Assembly (NCBI RefSeq): GCF_024181725.1 | Contig: NZ_CP028908.1 | Span: 3,151,501 to 3,215,500, forward strand | DNA length: 64,000 nucleotides | Direction of reading: 5' to 3' | Origin: Bradyrhizobium sp. WD16 | GTDB lineage: Bacteria > Pseudomonadota > Alphaproteobacteria > Rhizobiales > Xanthobacteraceae | Part shown: piece by piece, positions 17,882 through 26,063 of the stretch | Position numbering within the stretch: the first letter of the stretch is position 1 | How the letters are laid out: each line of letters opens with the position of its first letter | Translations under genes and position numbers: made by a program | The notes under the pieces: model-generated | What the model was told of the DNA's origin: nothing | Seen by the model: the letters and a program-made list of their open reading frames with translations, nothing else | Databases searched by the model: none

Positions 17882-18991
17882 TTGATACCGCTTCTCGATT
17901 TGAAAGCTCAATACCGCCAGATCAGGTCCGAAATCGATGCCGCGATCATGCGCGTCATCGAGAGCACGCAATTCGTGCTGGGCCCCGATGTCGACGCCTT
18001 CGAGAATCGCTTCGCTGCCTATTGCAGCGCCGCGCACTGCCGGGCGGTCAACAGCGGCACCTCGGCGCTGCACCTGGCGCTGCTCGCGGCGGGCATCGGC
18101 CCTGGCGACGAGGTCATCACGGTCTCGATGACCTTCGTCGCGACGACTGCCGCCATTCTGTACAGCGGCGCGAGGCCGGTGTTCGTCGATGTCGATCCGG
18201 TGACCTGGACGATGGATCCGGCGTTGATTGAAGCCGCGATCACGCCGCGGACGAAGGCGATCCTTCCGGTTCATCTGCACGGCCTGATGGCCGATATGGA
18301 TCCGATCATGGAGATCGCCCGCCGGCATCGTCTCGTTGTCATTGAGGATGCTGCGCAGGCTCACGGCGCCGAATACAAGGGGCGCCGCGCGGGATCGATC
18401 GGTGATCTCGGCTGTTTCAGCTTCTATCCGGGCAAGAATCTGGGTGCCTATGGCGAGGGCGGAGCGATCGTCACAAACCAGCCCGACCTCGCGCGGCGGA
18501 TATCGCTGCTGCGGGACTGGGGGCAGGAGTCCAAATACAATCACGTCGTCGCCGGCTTCAACTACCGCATGGACGGCATCCAGGGCGCGGTGCTCAACGT
18601 CAAGATGGACTATATCGAATCCTGGACGCAGGCGCGCCGATCGGTTGCCGCGCATTACGATCGCCTGCTGGCGCAGTCGCCCCTCATGCGGCCGCGGCCG
18701 CCCTCGCACAGCCGTCATGTCTATCACGTCTACGCGGTCGGCCTGCCGCGCCGCGACGAGACGCTGAAGATGCTGCACGAGGCCGGCGTCGGCGCCGGCA
18801 TTCACTATCCCGTTCCGGTCCATCTTCAGAAAGCCTATGCCGGCCTCGGCCACGGCGCGGGCGATTTTCCGGTCACCGAAGCGCTGGCCGGCGAGTTCCT
18901 GTCGCTGCCGATCTATCCCGAGCTCGAGCCGGCGCAGGTGGCCGAGGTCGTCGGCACACTGGAGAAGATCACGTTGGTCGAGGCGGCCTAG
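17882..18991 (+). CDS. DegT/DnrJ/EryC1/StrS aminotransferase, WbpE-like
   Basis: 369 aa from a TTG codon (MIPLLDLKAQY) with AGGATAAGG upstream; the typical family N-terminus begins exactly here. PLP features: SGTSALHLAL, MTFVATTAAILYSGA, VIEDAAQAHGA and the PLP lysine Lys185 in SFYPGKNLGAYGEGG. The subgroup with LDLKAQY and IHYPVPVHLQKAY contains WbpE/WlbC, which transaminates the 3-keto group of UDP-GlcNAcA using glutamate. With the WbpB- and WbpD-like genes just upstream this completes the diacetamido-uronic acid route. Other 3- or 4-keto sugar aminotransferases look alike, so substrate is inferred from context. Confidence 0.86.
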   Translation: MIPLLDLKAQYRQIRSEIDAAIMRVIESTQFVLGPDVDAFENRFAAYCSAAHCRAVNSGTSALHLALLAAGIGPGDEVITVSMTFVATTAAILYSGARPVFVDVDPVTWTMDPALIEAAITPRTKAILPVHLHGLMADMDPIMEIARRHRLVVIEDAAQAHGAEYKGRRAGSIGDLGCFSFYPGKNLGAYGEGGAIVTNQPDLARRISLLRDWGQESKYNHVVAGFNYRMDGIQGAVLNVKMDYIESWTQARRSVAAHYDRLLAQSPLMRPRPPSHSRHVYHVYAVGLPRRDETLKMLHEAGVGAGIHYPVPVHLQKAYAGLGHGAGDFPVTEALAGEFLSLPIYPELEPAQVAEVVGTLEKITLVEAA

Positions 18992-19061
18992 CGCGGTGGA
19001 GCTGACGCTCGTTTCAGTCTTGCGGCGAGTTCTTCATACGCGCGTCAGATCCAAAACCGCA

Positions 19062-19317
19062 CTAGAAACACAATGATGCTGGTGTCCCGTTGTTTCCAAC
19101 GTTCGTAGAAGCAGTCTGCTGCAAAGGCATACGAACGTTGGAAACGGGATGCTAGTGCGGCGTCTCGCAATTGCCTACCGCCTTTGCGGCAAGCCCCTGT
19201 AGGCAATTGCGAGACATAAGCCGCACTAGCTTCTTGATTTTGCTAGTGTCCTTATGTCTCCGAATGACCGTGCGAGGGTGAGGCAAATGGAGCGGTAATT
19301 CGGAGACAGGACACTAG
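19062..19317 (-). repeat. Compound palindromic repeat (CTAG-ended), copy 1, three hairpins
   Basis: Three consecutive stem-loops, each bounded by CTAG. The first (19062-19155) has a unique stem, GTTTCCAACGTTCGTA with its complement. The second (19152-19230) pairs GTCTCGCAATTGCCTA with TAGGCAATTGCGAGAC. The third (19242-19317) pairs TGTCTCCGAAT with ATTCGGAGACA. The last two recur at four other sites in the window in either orientation. The element fills most of the 407-bp gap before the epimerase gene. Confidence 0.85.
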
Positions 19318-19398
19318 ATATCCGATTTTCAAGGTCTCGATCGGAAACGCATGTCGTCAAAAAGCGGTTTCGGAGCCGCGTAAGAACAGGAGAGCGTC

Positions 19399-20403
19399 GT
19401 GGCTGATCTGAAGGGGAAGCGCGTTCTGGTCACCGGCGGAGCCGGGTTCATCGGCTCGCATATCGTGGACCTGTTGTGCGACGAGGGCTGTATCGAGATC
19501 GTCGCTCTGGATAACATGGTCAGAGGACGGCCGGAGAACCTCAAGCGTGCGTCGACACGCGGACCGGTCCGTCTCGTTCATGGCGACATCCGCGACGGCA
19601 AGCTGCTCGGCCCCCTGGTCCGGGCAGCGGATATCGTCTTCCATCAGGCTGCGTTGCGCATCACCCATTGCGCCGCCGAGCCGCGCCTCGCGATGGAGGT
19701 TATGGTGCAGGCGACGTTCGATCTGCTGGAGCTCTGCGTCCAGCACAATGTCGAGAAGGTCGTCGCCGCGTCGTCGGCATCGGTCTACGGCATGGCCGAG
19801 GAGTTTCCGACCACGGAGCGCCAGAACCCTTATGATAACCGGACCCTCTACGGGGCTGCCAAGGCGTTCAACGAGGGCCTTCTTCGCGCCTTCAACGACA
19901 TGCACGGGCTCGACTACGTCGCCTTCAGATATTTCAATGTCTACGGCGATCGCATGGACATCCACGGCCGCTATACCGAGGTGCTGATCCGCTGGATGGA
20001 GAGGCTGGAGGCCGGCCTGCCGCCGATCATCTTCGGCGATGGTCAGCAGACCATGGACTTCGTCCACGTTCGCGACGTCGCCCGCGCCAACATTCTCGGC
20101 GCCAGGGCCAATTCGACCGATGAGGTGTTCAACGTGGCGAGCGGAACCGAGACCAGTCTCTTGCAGCTGGCGAGAACGCTGTCGATGGTGATGGGCCATC
20201 GCGAGCTGGTGCCGGAATTCGCGCCGGAGCGATCGGTCAATCCGGTGCCGCGACGTCTCGCCTCCACGGGAAAGTCGGAGCGCCTGCTCGGCTTCCGCGC
20301 CACCGTGCCGCTTGAACAGGGTTTGGCCGAACTCGTCAAATGGTGGCGGACGGAACGCGGCTCCTTCGCGGCCGTGCGCCGGCAAGAGGCGGTGGCCTCG
20401 TGA
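19399..20403 (+). CDS. NAD-dependent epimerase/dehydratase (extended SDR, GalE-like)
   Basis: 334 aa from a GTG with CAGGAGA upstream. N-terminal GGAGFIGSH nucleotide-binding motif (about 13-21), the Ser/Thr-rich ASSASVYG strand before the catalytic Tyr151-x3-Lys155 (YGAAK), and FRYFNVYG. C-terminal part contains GDGQQTMDFVHVRDVA, typical of UDP-sugar 4-epimerases and related dehydratases. It probably makes or epimerises a second nucleotide sugar for the EPS; C4-epimerisation of a UDP-sugar is the most likely reaction but is not provable from sequence. It is translationally coupled (GTGA) to the next aminotransferase, so the pair may build one amino sugar. Confidence 0.85.
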   Translation: MADLKGKRVLVTGGAGFIGSHIVDLLCDEGCIEIVALDNMVRGRPENLKRASTRGPVRLVHGDIRDGKLLGPLVRAADIVFHQAALRITHCAAEPRLAMEVMVQATFDLLELCVQHNVEKVVAASSASVYGMAEEFPTTERQNPYDNRTLYGAAKAFNEGLLRAFNDMHGLDYVAFRYFNVYGDRMDIHGRYTEVLIRWMERLEAGLPPIIFGDGQQTMDFVHVRDVARANILGARANSTDEVFNVASGTETSLLQLARTLSMVMGHRELVPEFAPERSVNPVPRRLASTGKSERLLGFRATVPLEQGLAELVKWWRTERGSFAAVRRQEAVAS

Positions 20404-21539
20404 TCCCGATCGCGATGCCGCTGCTGGCGGAGGACGAAGCCGATGCGGCCCGGGCGGCGGTGCTGTCCGGCTGGGTGTCGCAAGGTCCGCAGGTGTCGGC
20501 CTTCGAGCGCGACTTCGCGGTTCTGGTCGGCGCCGAGCATGCCTGCGCCGTGTCCAATTGCACCACCGCCCTGCATCTTGCCCTGACCGCCCTGGACATC
20601 GGGGCCGGTGACGAAGTGATCACCGCCAGCCATTCGTTCATCGCCTCCGCCAACTGCATCCGATATTGCGGCGCCACGCCGGTTTTCGTCGACATCGACC
20701 CGGATACCTACAACATAGATCCGGTCAAGGTGGCCGAGGCGATCACGCCGCGGACACGCGCCATTATCGCCATTCACCAGATGGGCATGCCGTGCGACCT
20801 CGCTGCGCTCGGCGCCCTGGCGAACCGTCACGGGGTCGTCCTGATCGAGGACGCGGCTTGCGCCGCGGGCAGCCAGATTCGCATCAACGGCGAATGGGAC
20901 CGGATCGGCAGGCCGCACGGTGCGATCGCCTGCTTCTCGTTTCATCCCCGCAAGGTGATCACCACCGGGGAGGGCGGGATGCTCACCACGGCGGATGCCG
21001 AGCTCGACCGCAAATTCAGGCTTCTGCGGCAACACGGCATGAGCGTTCCCGACACCGTCCGGCACGGCTCGCCAAAGGTGATCTTCGAGGACTATGTCGT
21101 CGTCGGTTTCAATTATCGCATGACCGACATCCAGGCCTCGATCGGGCGCAAGCAGCTCGAGCGGCTGCCCGAATTGGTGTCGCGCCGCCGGGCGCTTGCA
21201 TCCCGCTATACCGAACTGCTGGGCAATATCGAGGGCCTGCACCTGCCATTCGAGCCGGACTGGGCGCGGTCGAATTGGCAGAGCTATTGTGTGCGTCTGC
21301 CCGGGCGGGTCGAGCAGCGGACGGTGATGCAGAAGCTGCTCGACCAGGGCATCGCGACGCGCCGTGGAATCATGTGCTCGCACCGCGAAGCGCCTTATGC
21401 CGGCACCGTGTGCCTCCACGATCTGCGCCAATCCGAGCTCGCCCAGGATCATGCGATCCTGCTGCCGCTCTATGCGCAGATGACCGAGGACGATCAGGTC
21501 CAGGTCGCGACTGCACTGCGGGCCGAATTGGGCTGCTAG
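20400..21539 (+). CDS. DegT/DnrJ/EryC1/StrS aminotransferase (second copy)
   Basis: 379 aa from a GTG overlapping the epimerase stop codon (GTGA). PLP lysine Lys185 in SFHPRKVITTGEGG, preceded by VLIEDAACAAGS; N-terminus IPIAMPLLAEDEADAARAAV with GWVSQGP is typical of the PglE/PseC-like 4-aminotransferase branch. Likely transaminates a keto nucleotide sugar made by the coupled SDR enzyme. Its stop codon TAG is the TAG of the CTAG end of the adjacent palindromic repeat, so repeat insertion or capture may have set the C-terminus. It is clearly different from the WbpE-like copy at 17.9 kb and should use a different substrate. Confidence 0.87.
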   Translation: MIPIAMPLLAEDEADAARAAVLSGWVSQGPQVSAFERDFAVLVGAEHACAVSNCTTALHLALTALDIGAGDEVITASHSFIASANCIRYCGATPVFVDIDPDTYNIDPVKVAEAITPRTRAIIAIHQMGMPCDLAALGALANRHGVVLIEDAACAAGSQIRINGEWDRIGRPHGAIACFSFHPRKVITTGEGGMLTTADAELDRKFRLLRQHGMSVPDTVRHGSPKVIFEDYVVVGFNYRMTDIQASIGRKQLERLPELVSRRRALASRYTELLGNIEGLHLPFEPDWARSNWQSYCVRLPGRVEQRTVMQKLLDQGIATRRGIMCSHREAPYAGTVCLHDLRQSELAQDHAILLPLYAQMTEDDQVQVATALRAELGC

Positions 21540-21702
21540 TGTCCTGTCTCCGAATTACCGCTTCATTTGCCTCACCCTCGCACGGTCATTCGGAGACATC
21601 AGGACACTAGCAAAATCAAGAAGCTAGTGCGGCTTATGTCTCGCAACTGCCTATGAGAGGGTTGCCGCGAAGGCGGTAGGCAATTGCGAGACGCCACACT
21701 AG
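21536..21702 (+). repeat. Compound palindromic repeat (CTAG-ended), copy 2
   Basis: Two stem-loops of about 75 bp each, joined by a CAAAATCAAGAAG-type spacer. The first pairs TGTCCTGTCTCCGAATTACCG with the complementary right arm; the loop includes GCCTCACCCTCGCA. The second pairs GTCTCGCAACTGCCTA with TAGGCAATTGCGAGAC. It lies between the convergent aminotransferase and GT4-like genes, so it could also end transcription from both sides. Confidence 0.88.
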
Positions 21703-21726
21703 CGGCGTCGCGCGCAGCCTGGTCGA

Positions 21727-23043
21727 TCAATTCGGGCGCGGCATGCCGGTCGCAGCATCTTGACTGCCGGCCGGCGCCGCCGGTGCTGCCCCGTGCCCGG
21801 GCGACAGGATGGCGGCGATCATGGCGCGGGCATTGCCATCGTCGGTCGAAGCCGTACCGAGCCAGCGTCGATATTTCCGCTGCAGCTTGTAGCGGGCGAC
21901 GCCCACTCCGCAGCGGGCAGCCTCAACCAGCCGCTGTCCGGCCGAGGCGCGGTTGCGGATCGCTGACAGATACGTCTCTTCCATCGTCCGCGCGGCGTGG
22001 TCCAGGCTGAAACGCTGCTCGACCAGCCGTCTTCCGAAGATTCCGAGAGCACGCCGCCGCGGAGCCGATGCGACCACCGGTTCGAGAACCGACCGCAGCG
22101 CGGCCACGCCGGCGCCGCGCGAACCGGGGCCGAGCCCGTACCAGCCCTGACGCAGAAAGATCGGCGCGCTGTCCGGTGTCAGCAATTCGCTGAAACCATT
22201 CTCGCCGACCACCACCAGAGGCTTGCCGAAGGCCATGCCGCGCAATGCGGAGCCGCCCTGGCCAACGATGATATCGGCGGCGGCATAGCCGGGGCGCGGG
22301 TCGGCCATCTCGCCGGCGAGCAGAACCACCATCCGGCCGACGCTCGCGTTGACCTTCGCCGCCTGCATCGCCACCTGGTCGCGTGCCGGCCCGTCGCCGA
22401 TCACGACCAGCCGGACGGGCAGGCCCGCGAGCGCGAGATCGCCAATTGCATCGCAAGCCGACAGCAGTCCCTCGAGCTTGAGATCAGGCACCAGGCGGCA
22501 GATCATGGCGAGCAGAACCTCGTCGGGTGCGATGCCGTGCGAGATGCGGAAATCGCTGCCGTCGAACGAGGGATGGTCGGCCCGCGTGTCGACGGGCGGC
22601 TCGAGCAGCGCGACTTGCCGATACCCGTCCGCTGCGGCCGCTTGCCGGATCATCTCCGTGCCGACGGTCAGCGGCACGCTCCGCGGCAGGAACGGCGCTA
22701 CCGACATCGACATCACGGTGCCGACGACGGCCGCCCGTCCCGGCAGGTCGACGCCAAGAAAGGCCTCGATGATGGGCGGCCATTCATGGCCGTGCACGAC
22801 GTCCACGGCGTGATGGCGCACGAGATCGCCGAGCATGCGGATCACCGCCGGCGAGGGACGCGCCCGGTGTTGTGGAACTTCGATGTGCGCGAGCCCCATG
22901 GCCTTGACCCGTCCGACCAGGGGACCAGCCTCGGAGACGACGGTGACGTCGTGGCCGCGACTGCGGATCGCCCCGGCCACCTGCACCGCGTTGAGCTGCG
23001 ATCCGCCCATTTCCATGGAATGCGGGTAGACGAGCACCTTCAT
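21727..23043 (-). CDS. GT4-like glycosyltransferase (GT-B fold)
   Basis: 438 aa from the ATG at 23043, where the first beta strand MKVLVYPHSMEMGGSQ begins; an in-frame ATG at 23091 adds 16 residues with no family match. The N-terminal GT-B domain holds the Gly-rich MGGSQLNAV loop and HGHEW; the C-terminal domain has VIGDGPARDQV, the GQGGSALRGMAFGKPLVVVGENGF nucleotide-sugar region in broken form and ERFSLDHAARTM-like end, ordered as in family 4. The strict EX7E motif is not obvious, so retaining activity is inferred. Convergent with the aminotransferase, divergent from the fusion gene at 23.3 kb. Role: EPS repeat-unit assembly. Confidence 0.8.
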   Translation of the reverse strand: MKVLVYPHSMEMGGSQLNAVQVAGAIRSRGHDVTVVSEAGPLVGRVKAMGLAHIEVPQHRARPSPAVIRMLGDLVRHHAVDVVHGHEWPPIIEAFLGVDLPGRAAVVGTVMSMSVAPFLPRSVPLTVGTEMIRQAAAADGYRQVALLEPPVDTRADHPSFDGSDFRISHGIAPDEVLLAMICRLVPDLKLEGLLSACDAIGDLALAGLPVRLVVIGDGPARDQVAMQAAKVNASVGRMVVLLAGEMADPRPGYAAADIIVGQGGSALRGMAFGKPLVVVGENGFSELLTPDSAPIFLRQGWYGLGPGSRGAGVAALRSVLEPVVASAPRRRALGIFGRRLVEQRFSLDHAARTMEETYLSAIRNRASAGQRLVEAARCGVGVARYKLQRKYRRWLGTASTDDGNARAMIAAILSPGHGAAPAAPAGSQDAATGMPRPN

Positions 23044-23292
23044 GCCTGCCGCGTCCTCCAAGACCGGCCCGACAAGCCGCCGGCCAGCCATCCATTGACC
23101 GCGCTATCTCAGGACAGGCCGGCAACAACCGGTCCGGGCGGACCGATAATTAATCAACTCTGATAAATCGCATCATATCGAGATTTAAAATCGGAGCAAT
23201 TCGATTATATTGCGATTTAATGAGGGTTTTCCGGCCGGCTGTGGCAGCCGGATCGCAGACGGCAAACCGGATCGCACAAGGCGCTTTCGCAG
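23044..23292. promoter_or_regulatory. AT-rich divergent region with inverted AAATCGCA boxes
   Basis: From 23148 to 23222 the sequence is AT-rich with ATTAATC, GATTTAAAATC and GATTTAAT words. AAATCGCA at 23165-23172 and its reverse complement TGCGATTT at 23211-23218 form an inverted pair 38 bases apart. The layout fits a bipartite operator or looped promoter for the divergent glycosyltransferase genes. Confidence 0.4.
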
Positions 23293-24768
23293 ATGAGCAT
23301 GACGGCCAGGAAGGGTGGTGCGGCGGCGCCTCGGGTATTGGTCGCCATCGCGAGCTACGGCTCGTCGAACGACCGCTATCTCGAACGGATCATCCGCGAA
23401 TACAGGGCGATGGCCTTCGATATCGACATCGTCGTGTTGTCGAACATCGACAAGACGCCTGCACCCGGCATCGAATGCCGCGTCGGCCTGCCCGCCAGGG
23501 ATCCGTGGTCGCTGCCCTTCGCCCACAAGAAGTTGTTCGCCGACCGGTGCGATCGCTACGACCTCTTCATCTATTCCGAAGACGACATTCTGATCAGCGA
23601 ACGAAGCCTTTGTGCCTGGCGCGAGGTGACCGCGCAGCTCGCGGAGGACGAGGTCGCAGGTTTCTTGCGGATCGAGTTCGGAAACGATGGTGAGCGGAAC
23701 TATCCCGATGCCCATGGTCATTTCCACTGGGATCCAGCCTCTGTCCGCCGGCGAGGCGACTATACGCTGGCGCATTTCACCAACGAGCACGCGGCCTGCT
23801 ACGTGCTCACCCGCGAGCAACTGCGCAAGGCGCTGAAATCCGGCGGCTTCGACGTCGCCCCGCACGAGGGAAAATACGATCTGCTGTGCACGGCGGCGAC
23901 CGATCCATATACCCAGTGCGGGCTGACCAAGCTGATTCCGGTTTCGCACCTCGATGAATTCACCGTCCACCACATGTCCAACCGCTATGTCGGGAAAATG
24001 GGGCTGACGGCCAGGGAGTTCGGCAGGCAGGCGGATGCCCTGCTGCAGATCGCGGCAGGCGCCTCCCGGCAACGATCGCTGTTTCCGACCGAAACGCGGC
24101 TTTGGCGCGGCGCCTATTCCAAGGACTACTACGAGCCGGTCATGGAGCAGGTCACCTCGCTGATCCCGCGCTCGGCCCGCAACGTGCTCTCCATAGGCTG
24201 CGGCCGGGGCGCGAGCGAAACGCGGCTGGCGGCGTCGGGACTGGCGGTCACGGCCATTCCACTCGACAGCGTCATCTGCCGGGCAGCTGCGGAAACGGGC
24301 GTCGAGATCATCGACCCGGACTTTTCGTCTGCCGGGGCAAGTCTGGATGGCCGGCGGTTCGACTGCGTACTGATCTTGAATGTGCTGCACCTCGTGCACG
24401 ATCCCGTCGAGGTGTTGTCGCTGTTTGGCGGCCTGCTGTCGCCTGCGGCGACGGTGATTATCCAGAGCCCCAACATGTCCAATCTCCCGGCGATCTGGCG
24501 GCAGATCCGCGACCGCCGGCTCGAAATGCCGCGCAGCTATGAGACGGCGGGCGCCCACTTCTCTTCCCCGGGCTCCATCGCGAAATGGTGCAGGCAGGCC
24601 GGTCTGGCCGTGGAACGAACTGCCGAGGTCCTGCACCGGCGCGTCGAGGCCTATGACGGCATCATTCCAGCGATCGCGCGGCGCGCGCTTGCTTCGGACA
24701 TCATCGCCGTCGCAAGAAGCCGAGGTGATGCGCGCGAGCGTGTCGCCGGCCCGGAGCAGCTGACGTGA
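23293..24768 (+). CDS. Bifunctional glycosyltransferase-like / SAM-dependent methyltransferase fusion
   Basis: 491 aa. The N-terminal half (about 14-255) starts with VLVAIASYGSSNDRYLERII and has FIYSEDDILIS, an acidic cluster like the DxD metal site of GT-A transferases, and a conserved-looking FLRIEFGND region. The C-terminal half (about 290-480) has a class I methyltransferase glycine motif SIGCGRGASETRL, an acidic post-II region FDCVLILNVLHLVHDP, and a following LLSPAATVIIQSPN strand. Such fusions allow a transferred sugar to be O-methylated in the same complex, for example at a chain end. It is coupled by GTGA to the O-antigen-ligase-like gene. Activities are predicted from motifs only. 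Confidence 0.8.
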   Translation: MSMTARKGGAAAPRVLVAIASYGSSNDRYLERIIREYRAMAFDIDIVVLSNIDKTPAPGIECRVGLPARDPWSLPFAHKKLFADRCDRYDLFIYSEDDILISERSLCAWREVTAQLAEDEVAGFLRIEFGNDGERNYPDAHGHFHWDPASVRRRGDYTLAHFTNEHAACYVLTREQLRKALKSGGFDVAPHEGKYDLLCTAATDPYTQCGLTKLIPVSHLDEFTVHHMSNRYVGKMGLTAREFGRQADALLQIAAGASRQRSLFPTETRLWRGAYSKDYYEPVMEQVTSLIPRSARNVLSIGCGRGASETRLAASGLAVTAIPLDSVICRAAAETGVEIIDPDFSSAGASLDGRRFDCVLILNVLHLVHDPVEVLSLFGGLLSPAATVIIQSPNMSNLPAIWRQIRDRRLEMPRSYETAGAHFSSPGSIAKWCRQAGLAVERTAEVLHRRVEAYDGIIPAIARRALASDIIAVARSRGDARERVAGPEQLT

Positions 24769-26063
24769 GCGACGCTCGGACAACGGGTTTCGGCGTCGAC
24801 GGCCTGGCTCTCCCGCGAAGCTGGACGGCGGTCACTGCGTCCCGGAGGCCGGCGGCGCCAGCCGGGCCGCGCTACCAGCTTGCCAGCTGGGTGGCGCTGG
24901 TCGGTCTGGTCATTCCGGCCTGGGAAGCCGAGGTCTCGGTCGCCGGTGCAAAATTCACCGCGGGCCGGCTCGCCGTCACGGTGCTGGTGATCCCCGGGGT
25001 GGTCATCCTGGCGCGCCGCGGGCGGCGCCTCGTCGCCTGCGACATGGCGGTGCTGCTCGCCGCGGCGTGGATGCTCGTCGCCGCATCGGCCACGGCAGGC
25101 ATGGGATCGCTGGCGTCGCCGGCTGCGGAGAGCCTGCAGTTCCTGTTCAGCTACATCGTCGGCAGAGCGTTCTTCTTCCGGCCGCCGGCCCTCAATACGT
25201 TCATTCGCGTTCTCAAGATTCTCACGATCGCGATGATCCTGATCGCAGCCGCCGAAAATATCGCCGGCCGCTGGCTGGCTCACGAGGCGGCGGCGTCGAT
25301 TTTCGGCACCACGCCGCTGGGGGCGGTGTTTCGCGGCAATACCATTCGTGCGACCTCGACGCTCGATCACCCGATCCTGTTCGGAGTGTTTTGCGCGCTC
25401 GTCAATGCGATCCTGTTGCTGTGGGAGCGGAGCGCGGGGCGTCGCCTGTTGTTCTCGGTGATCTGCCTGGCGGGATGCGTCCTCTCGCAATCTTCGGCGG
25501 CGCTCATGGCCTATGTGCTCGGCGTGGCCGCCTATGTCTATGATCGCCAGATGCGGCAGACGCCGGCGCGATGGACGATTTTCTGGGTCCTGTTTGGTGG
25601 TGCGATCGGCGCGGTCTTCCTGGTTACCGAGCATCCGATCGGCTGGCTGGTCTCGCACCTCACATTGGATCCCGAGACAGGGTACTATCGCATGCTGATC
25701 TGGGATGCGGCGCTTGAGCGGATTGGCCAGAGTCCGTTAACCGGATATTCGTTCCAGCTCTTCAACGAAAACATCCTGGATTCCACTGTCGACTGCGTTT
25801 GGCTGGTCGAGGCGCTGCGGTTCGGAATTCCCGCCAGCGCATTTCTGTTTCTGGCGAACATGGCGGCGATCTGGCCTGCCGGCAGGCGCAAGGCGCCTTC
25901 GGCCGACGAGTTCGATCAGCGGATGAATCTGGCCTTCGCCATTGTCCTGCTGCTGTTCGTTTTCAGCGGCATCACCGTTCATTTCTGGAACTACATGTGG
26001 ATATTCTGGGGATTGTGCATCGGTATCAAGGCGTCGCTGCGAGAAAGAGCGGTTTCGCGTTAG
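24765..26063 (+). CDS. O-antigen ligase / Wzy polymerase-like membrane protein
   Basis: 432 aa from a GTG overlapping the stop of the fusion gene. About ten transmembrane helices from LASWVALVGLVIPAWE onward. A periplasmic-loop region near the C-terminus (TGYYRMLIWDAALERIGQSPLTG) matches the usual RX3G-type Wzy_C/O-antigen ligase pattern, and ATSTLDHPILFGVF is another family segment. Within this locus it most likely polymerises flipped repeat units (Wzy role) or ligates the chain. The 3' end overlaps the convergent FkbM gene by 38 bases. Confidence 0.82.
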   Translation: MSDARTTGFGVDGLALPRSWTAVTASRRPAAPAGPRYQLASWVALVGLVIPAWEAEVSVAGAKFTAGRLAVTVLVIPGVVILARRGRRLVACDMAVLLAAAWMLVAASATAGMGSLASPAAESLQFLFSYIVGRAFFFRPPALNTFIRVLKILTIAMILIAAAENIAGRWLAHEAAASIFGTTPLGAVFRGNTIRATSTLDHPILFGVFCALVNAILLLWERSAGRRLLFSVICLAGCVLSQSSAALMAYVLGVAAYVYDRQMRQTPARWTIFWVLFGGAIGAVFLVTEHPIGWLVSHLTLDPETGYYRMLIWDAALERIGQSPLTGYSFQLFNENILDSTVDCVWLVEALRFGIPASAFLFLANMAAIWPAGRRKAPSADEFDQRMNLAFAIVLLLFVFSGITVHFWNYMWIFWGLCIGIKASLRERAVSR

